A stretch of DNA of 40,360 nucleotides from a virus. Below, piece after piece: positions 36,433 to 40,360 of the stretch. The stretch covers positions 1-40,360 of IMG/VR virus record IMGVR_UViG_3300009032_000007. One strand, 5' to 3'. Position 1 is the first letter of the stretch. Every line of letters begins with the position of its first letter. The notes under the pieces are model-generated. The model ran no database searches and was not told where the DNA came from. It saw only the letters and a program-made list of their open reading frames with translations. The position numbers were made by a program, and so were the translations under genes.

Positions 36433-37758
36433 TCACGGGATAGCGAAATCGAGCAGCGCGCTCGCCGTCGTGGTCATCCCGGCCACCGCGGTCACCTGGA
36501 CCGGGCTGCTGTTCACCGGATCCCCCGAGCCAGCGATGAAGCCGCCGTGGACGGTGTCCATGTAGCAGGAGAGCACGTAGTCGCCCGGCGTCACGTCGGC
36601 GAGCGTGAAGCTGGCCGTGGCCGCGGACGTCGCGAGCGGCACGTCCACGCGCGAGCGGTAGTACACGGGGCGCGCTCCGGGCTTCGGAAGAGCGCCATCC
36701 CAGTCGGTCGCGCGGAAGAGCGAGCAGTAGATCGGGTCGCCCGCGGCGGCATCGCCCTTGATCCCGGGGATGGTGTCGTTCCTGGACAGGCTCACCTCCA
36801 CGGTGGCGCCGCCCGCGCCGACGGGAACGCTGTCCGGGTACCAGCAGTCGCACGCCGCGGTCCCGCCGCCGCTCGCGCACATCAGGCTCGCCGTCGCCGG
36901 CCAGTAGTAGCCGATGGCGAAGCACATCTCCGCCGGGTAGCCGAGGCGGTTAGGGCCGCTGTTCGACCAGTCGCACTTGACGTGCAGCGCGTCGGCCGTG
37001 CCGACGAGCTTTCCGTCATCGAACGTGGTGATCGCAGGGTTGTCCCAATGCGCCGTAGTGTAGAGCGGCTGACTCGCGCCGCCGCCGCCCGGAAGCAGAT
37101 CCACCGAAACGAGCGTGCCGAAGCGGTGCATGTGGCCGAACATGGTGTGAATCGGCAGGTCCGACGGGGGCTTGCAGGTGACCTCCGCCGTGGCAACCCC
37201 GTTGGGCGGGACGTCGATGTTGCCTGTCCCGACGTAGTACGTAGAGGCTCTTTCCTTGACCGTCCCGGCCGTGGCGTAGAGCGCCGTGAACTCGCTCTTG
37301 ACCTCGATCGGCTTCGAGGTGGTGTTGATGTAGTGCGTCTCCATCACGTACTGCTGATGGGCATTGACGTGAAAGCCCACGCCGTCGGGGAAGGTCGTTG
37401 TCTCGGCCGGCAGACCGGAGGCGAGGATCTGGCTCCACCCCGGCTGCCCTCCCTGGGAGCAAAGCGCGGGAGGGAGATCGACGTTGTGGTCGAGCGTGTA
37501 GACGATGAGGTGATGGCCACCCTCGCTCTGTGCCGAGGTGAAGCGCGTGATGTCCTCGGCATCGGTGTTGTCGCCGCGCACGTACGAACACATGATCAGC
37601 TCCTTTCCAGCGCCGACGGTGAACGTCCCCGCGGAGAATGACTCCTCCCGGATCGCGGGCGGGGTGCCGGTGGTAGATCCGCCGCTCCCGGGATCGTCCC
37701 CAGAGCACCCGACGAACGAGACGAGCAGTGAAACGATGGCGAGGATCGATTTGTGCAT
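36433..37758 (-). CDS. Lipoprotein with two-copper (PHM/DBM-like) monooxygenase domain
   Basis: The ATG at 37758 follows AGAGG; the product has 441 residues. The signal peptide 'MHKSILAIVSLLVSFVGCSG' has a lipobox at C18. The core carries an H-H pair (H82/H83 in 'GGHHLIVY'), H142 in 'METHYINTT', H-x-H (H209/H211 in 'FGHMHRFGT') and M278 in 'AEMCF'. In peptidylglycine alpha-hydroxylating monooxygenase the copper ligands are H107/H108/H172 and H242/H244/M314; the spacings here (59, 67, 67) nearly match those (64, 70, 70). A C-terminal beta domain (about 380-441) follows. The enzyme would hydroxylate an unknown substrate at the cell surface. Such lipoproteins are known from myxobacterial genomes. 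Confidence 0.75.
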   Translation of the reverse strand: MHKSILAIVSLLVSFVGCSGDDPGSGGSTTGTPPAIREESFSAGTFTVGAGKELIMCSYVRGDNTDAEDITRFTSAQSEGGHHLIVYTLDHNVDLPPALCSQGGQPGWSQILASGLPAETTTFPDGVGFHVNAHQQYVMETHYINTTSKPIEVKSEFTALYATAGTVKERASTYYVGTGNIDVPPNGVATAEVTCKPPSDLPIHTMFGHMHRFGTLVSVDLLPGGGGASQPLYTTAHWDNPAITTFDDGKLVGTADALHVKCDWSNSGPNRLGYPAEMCFAIGYYWPATASLMCASGGGTAACDCWYPDSVPVGAGGATVEVSLSRNDTIPGIKGDAAAGDPIYCSLFRATDWDGALPKPGARPVYYRSRVDVPLATSAATASFTLADVTPGDYVLSCYMDTVHGGFIAGSGDPVNSSPVQVTAVAGMTTTASALLDFAIP

Positions 37759-37860
37759 TGTAGCCTCTTTGCAAAGAATGGACGCCTCCGCCGAGGCGGC
37801 TTGGCTCGCTACCTCGACGGAGTCGACCATGGTAGTGAATGCGGCAGGTGAACGCCAGCC

Positions 37861-37910
37861 CCAAGGGGCTATTGGCATACGCAGATCTGCGTATGCCAAT
37901 AGCCCCTTGG
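37861..37910 (+). repeat. 50-bp perfect palindrome
   Basis: A 25-base arm (37861-37885, starting CCAAGGGGCT and ending ACGCAGA) is followed without spacer by its exact reverse complement. It lies about 100 bp upstream of the lipoprotein ATG at 37758, with no T-tract on either side. The rest of the 37759-38049 gap shows only a ribosome site and small hairpins. Confidence 0.9.
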
Positions 37911-38004
37911 ATATGATAGGCGCCCTCGGTTCGGGCTGCACCGGCGCTGTGCGAAGATCCTGGATCCCCAGCTCGTGCCCGAGTGCTCGGATGCGTTGTG
38001 CCGC

Positions 38005-38048
38005 CGGCGGGTAATGTATGCCTTTCGGCAAAAGCATACACCCCGCCG
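38005..38048 (-). terminator. Terminator-like hairpin after the small-gene operon
   Basis: Inner arms GTATGC/GCATAC with a short T:A extension and the loop CGGC are enclosed by a G/C-rich outer stem (38005-38012 with 38040-38048, one bulge). It directly follows the original stop codon of the gene at 38050. Confidence 0.55.
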
Positions 38049-38049
38049 A

Positions 38050-38326
38050 TCACGCCCCCTCCGACGGGTCGCCGAACAGGTTGAGCTGACCCTTCGGCCG
38101 CTTGATCGCGACGATCAGCGCCTCGGCGATCGCGTCGGTGCGCGCTTGCCCCTTGAGCGAGGCATCGATACTCGCCGACACCGCGGGCAGAAGCGCTTTC
38201 ACCTGCTCCAGGCAGAAGCGCTTTCACCTGCTCCAGGCAGAAGGTGTAGACAGCGTCTTTCAACGCCGGATCGCTCTGGATCGCGGCGTGAACTCGCCAG
38301 GCATACGTTTTCGTCAGATCCGTCAT
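38050..38326 (-). pseudogene. Small gene broken by a 25-bp tandem duplication
   Basis: The ATG at 38326 overlaps the previous stop (ATGA). The first part reads 'MTDLTKTYAWRVHAAIQSDP' and 'FCLEQVKALLP'. Then a 25-bp unit is duplicated (38186-38235), shifting the frame so that it runs on without sense. Removing one unit restores 'AVSASIDASLKGQARTDAIA' and an end '...LNLFGDPSEGA' with stop at 38050, a helical protein of 83 residues. Function unknown; it ends an operon of four coupled genes. Confidence 0.7.
38186..38243 (+). repeat. 25-bp tandem duplication plus 8-bp partial unit
   Basis: Two exact 25-bp units (38186-38210, 38211-38235) are followed by GGCAGAAG, the first 8 bases of the unit. 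The original sequence would have had one unit flanked by these 8-bp direct repeats, a classic slippage site. Confidence 0.9.
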
Positions 38327-38655
38327 GGCAATACCCCGAACGTCTCGGCGGCGTAGCTGAGAACGACTGAGGCTCCCCGGAGCTTCACCCCCTCGACGCG
38401 CGCCTTGATCACCATGTATCTCCTGCACGGTTCGTACCCGAACAGGCACTCGACAGCGCGGGACCTCGCCGGCGTGAAGAGCAGGAACCATCCAGGTACC
38501 TGCCACCATGAGAGCGTCTTCCGCATCTCGGCGAGCCGGAGATAGGTCACGAGCGCATCTCGTAGGGTGGGGGGCAGAGTCGGCATGTAGAGAATGGCCA
38601 CGGTCGCATTCCTCGAAGCAGCCGCGACGAGGTCGGGCATGTTGATCTGGTTCAC
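38323..38655 (-). CDS. Small protein of unknown function
   Basis: GTG 38655 overlaps the stop of the gene before (GTGA) and gives 110 residues; ATG 38640 is an alternative. The product reads 'NATVAILYMPTLPPTLRDAL', 'MRKTLSWWQVPGWFLLFTPA' and 'RYMVIKARVEGVKLRGASVV', a mixed alpha/beta pattern without membrane segments. Both ends overlap neighbours by 4 bp, so it belongs to a translationally coupled early-type operon. No family was recognised. Confidence 0.65.
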   Translation of the reverse strand: MNQINMPDLVAAASRNATVAILYMPTLPPTLRDALVTYLRLAEMRKTLSWWQVPGWFLLFTPARSRAVECLFGYEPCRRYMVIKARVEGVKLRGASVVLSYAAETFGVLP

Positions 38656-38867
38656 TGGGTCGCGTCCATGGCGGCGAGCGTCGCGGGCGAGATCTCGCCC
38701 CACGTCTCGGCGACCTCGACACGCAGGAAGCACTTCGTGCACTCGTACGCGAGGCGCGTTCTCTTGCCTCCCGAGCAGCCGCGCCGCTCCAGGTGTCCGT
38801 GGCGCTTCATCGGCAGGCCACAGCACACGAGGATGGTCGTGATCTTGGTCGTGATGTCGTCTTTCAT
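38652..38867 (-). CDS. Small cysteine-containing protein (possible zinc ribbon)
   Basis: The 71-residue product begins 'MKDDITTKITTILVCCGLPM' and has Cys at 15, 16, 31, 43 and 46 (the last two in 'YECTKCFLRVEV'). The first Cys with C43/C46 could form a small zinc ribbon. It overlaps both neighbours by 4 bp (ATGA and GTGA). The short size and operon context suggest a phage regulatory or host-interaction protein; this is not shown. Confidence 0.65.
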   Translation of the reverse strand: MKDDITTKITTILVCCGLPMKRHGHLERRGCSGGKRTRLAYECTKCFLRVEVAETWGEISPATLAAMDATQ

Positions 38868-39199
38868 GAAGGTTCCGTCGGGTCCGAGAGGGTGAGAACC
38901 CAGCACCAGCGCGCTGCGGGGATCCGCAGAATCAGCTGCGGCGCAGGCGTCGACTCGTGCCACACGTCGACCTCCTTGTGGTTGAGCCAGTCGGAAGTGA
39001 GCTTGTGCACCTCCGCCATCTGCTGGATGGGTAGGACCCCCAGCAGCGGATGCGCGACGACGTTGTGGGCGATCCAGAGGGCGTGGTGTCGCAGTCGCGG
39101 GTGCGGTTTCCCGTCTGCGATGAAGGCGGCCAGCCTCTGCTCGTAGCGCTCCCAACTCGTCTGCGCGCCGGCACGTGCCGGCGCATCTTCAAAGAACAT
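38864..39199 (-). CDS. Conserved-type small phage protein with 'HN-x-x-AHP' motif
   Basis: The 111-residue protein has a helical N-terminus ('WERYEQRLAAFIADGKPHPR') and the striking block 'LWIAHNVVAHPLLGVLP' followed by 'EVHKLTSDWLNHKE'. W-x-x-H-N-x-x-A-H-P-L followed by a later H is a pattern I have seen in small uncharacterised phage proteins; the repeated His could bind metal. AGAGG lies before the ATG. It heads the coupled operon running to 38050. Confidence 0.65.
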   Translation of the reverse strand: MFFEDAPARAGAQTSWERYEQRLAAFIADGKPHPRLRHHALWIAHNVVAHPLLGVLPIQQMAEVHKLTSDWLNHKEVDVWHESTPAPQLILRIPAARWCWVLTLSDPTEPS

Positions 39200-39247
39200 C
39201 TCGGTGCCTCTCGGTTGTTTTCCGATGCACGACGTGCGCCACCCCTT

Positions 39248-39270
39248 GACGTTTGCTCACTACAAACGTC
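39248..39270 (-). terminator. Hairpin over the SbcC-like gene's stop codon
   Basis: Arms GACGTTTG and CAAACGTC (8 bp) enclose 7 bases containing the TAG stop. No long T-tract follows, so it may be a weak terminator or an RNA-stabilising stem. Confidence 0.4.
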
Positions 39271-40360
39271 CCGGGCTGGCCGTCGGGGACTCGACGGTGA
39301 TCTTGCCGCCGTGAACCCGGATGACGGTGTCGGCCATCTTGATCACGTCGGGGCGATGCGAGACGAACAGCACCTTGCTGGCCTTCGCCAGCTTCACGGC
39401 GTGACGCAGCATGTCCATGAAGATCGGGCCGTTCTCTTCGTCGAGCCCGTCGCCGCTCTCGTCGCGGATCAGGGTGGCGCCGACCTGGCCCGACCTGCGG
39501 CACCCGAGCACGGAGATCGCGTCGGTGATCGCCTCGCCGACGATGACCTTCTCCCCCCCGCTCAGGTACTCGCCCGGGATCGTGATGTTCTTCGTGGCGT
39601 CGTAGACGTTGACGATGCAGTCCTCGATCTCGCCCTTCCCGCGCGACCGTTCCCGCGTCGTTTTGATGTCGATGGTCCAGCGGGGGCCGTGGCACGTGCG
39701 CAGGATCAGGTTGGCCAGCGCCGATAGATCGGGCCCGGCCGCGTCGATCTCCAGGGCCTGCATCTCGGCCAGGTCCCCGAGGATGTGCTCGGCATCGGCG
39801 AGCACAGACGCCTTCTGGCGTCGTTGCTCGGTCATGTCTTCGACCAGGCTCGCCGCGGCGCGCGCGGTTTCGAGCTGCTCATCGAGGCGAACCGCCGCGC
39901 CGATGGCGGCGTCGAGCACCACCTGCTTGTCGAGCACGTCAGCCTCCGCGCGCGCGACGTCTCCCAAGCTCGGGCCATCGGCGCCGCCGAGAGCGGGAAG
40001 CTCGGCGAGCCGCCCGGTCAGGGAATCCACAGCGATCGTCTCGGCGGCTTCGGTGGGCAGCAGCTCGGCGATACGAGCCTCTGCATTGGCCAGCGGTGCG
40101 AGAAACGAGGCGTATTGCTCCAGGCTCGCATCCTCGGCGCGGTGCCGCGCGATCCTGTCCTCGATCGCGCTACAGCGGATCTTCTCGGCTGCCGCGGTCT
40201 GGGCTGCCTCGGCGATCTCCTGGGTTGCACGAGCGATCGCAGCCTCTTCGGTGGCGATCGCGGTCTCCTCGGCGGCGATCGCCTCTTCGGCGGCGTCGAT
40301 CTCGCCCTGGCGCGCGGCGAGGCGCTCGGCGGCCGCGAGCGCCTCGCGCGCCTGATCCAG
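39260..40360 (-). CDS. SbcC/Rad50-like ATPase, C-terminal part (5' truncated)
   Basis: The frame is open to the right edge, so only 366 residues are seen. The first 180 are an Ala/Glu-rich coiled coil with many 'EE-AIA' heptads. The ATPase lobe has the ABC signature 'YLSGGEKVIVGEAI', a Walker B with D-E in 'ATLIRDESGDGLDEENG' including the D-loop, and an H-loop 'VLFVSHRPDV'. This order is that of SbcC, Rad50 and T4 gp46, which with a nuclease partner process DNA ends and hairpins. The Walker A half and any SbcD-like gene lie outside the window. A RecN- or SMC-like protein is an alternative. Confidence 0.8.
   Translation of the reverse strand: MDQAREALAAAERLAARQGEIDAAEEAIAAEETAIATEEAAIARATQEIAEAAQTAAAEKIRCSAIEDRIARHRAEDASLEQYASFLAPLANAEARIAELLPTEAAETIAVDSLTGRLAELPALGGADGPSLGDVARAEADVLDKQVVLDAAIGAAVRLDEQLETARAAASLVEDMTEQRRQKASVLADAEHILGDLAEMQALEIDAAGPDLSALANLILRTCHGPRWTIDIKTTRERSRGKGEIEDCIVNVYDATKNITIPGEYLSGGEKVIVGEAITDAISVLGCRRSGQVGATLIRDESGDGLDEENGPIFMDMLRHAVKLAKASKVLFVSHRPDVIKMADTVIRVHGGKITVESPTASPGRL

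Noticed and set aside
1-40360. tRNA genes, CRISPR arrays, integrase and attachment sites
   Set aside because: No cloverleaf with a T-loop motif, no spaced direct repeats and no recombinase motif were noticed on reading; a dedicated scan could still find a weak tRNA.

Overview
This GC-rich window is the virion-assembly (late) region of a large contractile-tailed phage, a myovirus-like genome or an integrated relative. An opposed block of small genes and the end of an SbcC/Rad50-like ATPase gene lie at the right edge. The host is probably a myxobacterium-like deltaproteobacterium. This is inferred from the GC-rich composition, from secreted lipoproteins resembling those common in Polyangia (a Cys-rich one and a two-copper monooxygenase-like one), and from repeated TAxxxT boxes placed about 6 bases before start codons. 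No integrase, attachment site or tRNA was seen, so lysogeny is undecided.

Layout. 1-10310 (+): end of a protease/scaffold-like gene, major capsid protein, small head genes, adaptor/closure/completion genes, and an IPT-domain tail-terminator candidate. 10314-17373 (+): sheath, tube, a tail assembly chaperone with a canonical -1 slippery site, a LAGLIDADG endonuclease remnant, and the tape measure gene, which seems to start with ATC. 17376-33603 (+): tube-end adaptor, LysM-like protein, gpD-, gpV-, gpW/gp25-, gpJ- and gpI-like baseplate genes, and several fibre or decoration proteins built from Ig-like and other repeats. A leftward HTH gene interrupts this run at 27.2-27.7 kb. 33604-37758: a cell-envelope block, mostly leftward, with four predicted lipoproteins and two small membrane proteins. 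38050-40360 (-): four small genes overlapping by 4 bp, the last broken by a 25-bp tandem duplication, and the C-terminal part of an SbcC-like ATPase.

The late genes are tightly packed, with ATGA/GTGA/TGATG/TAATG overlaps, and form one assembly pathway from capsid to connector, tail and baseplate. At several gene borders a palindrome or hairpin runs into a -10-like box a few bases before the next start, suggesting local terminator-plus-promoter units inside the late operon. The most unusual items are a lipoprotein with a complete peptidylglycine-monooxygenase-type copper ligand set, a series of long perfect palindromes (20, 30, 32 and 50 bp), an HTH cassette that appears to separate a promoter from its gene, and a domain shared by the sheath and an Ig-repeat fibre protein. 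All functional names come from reading the sequence by eye; no database search was run.
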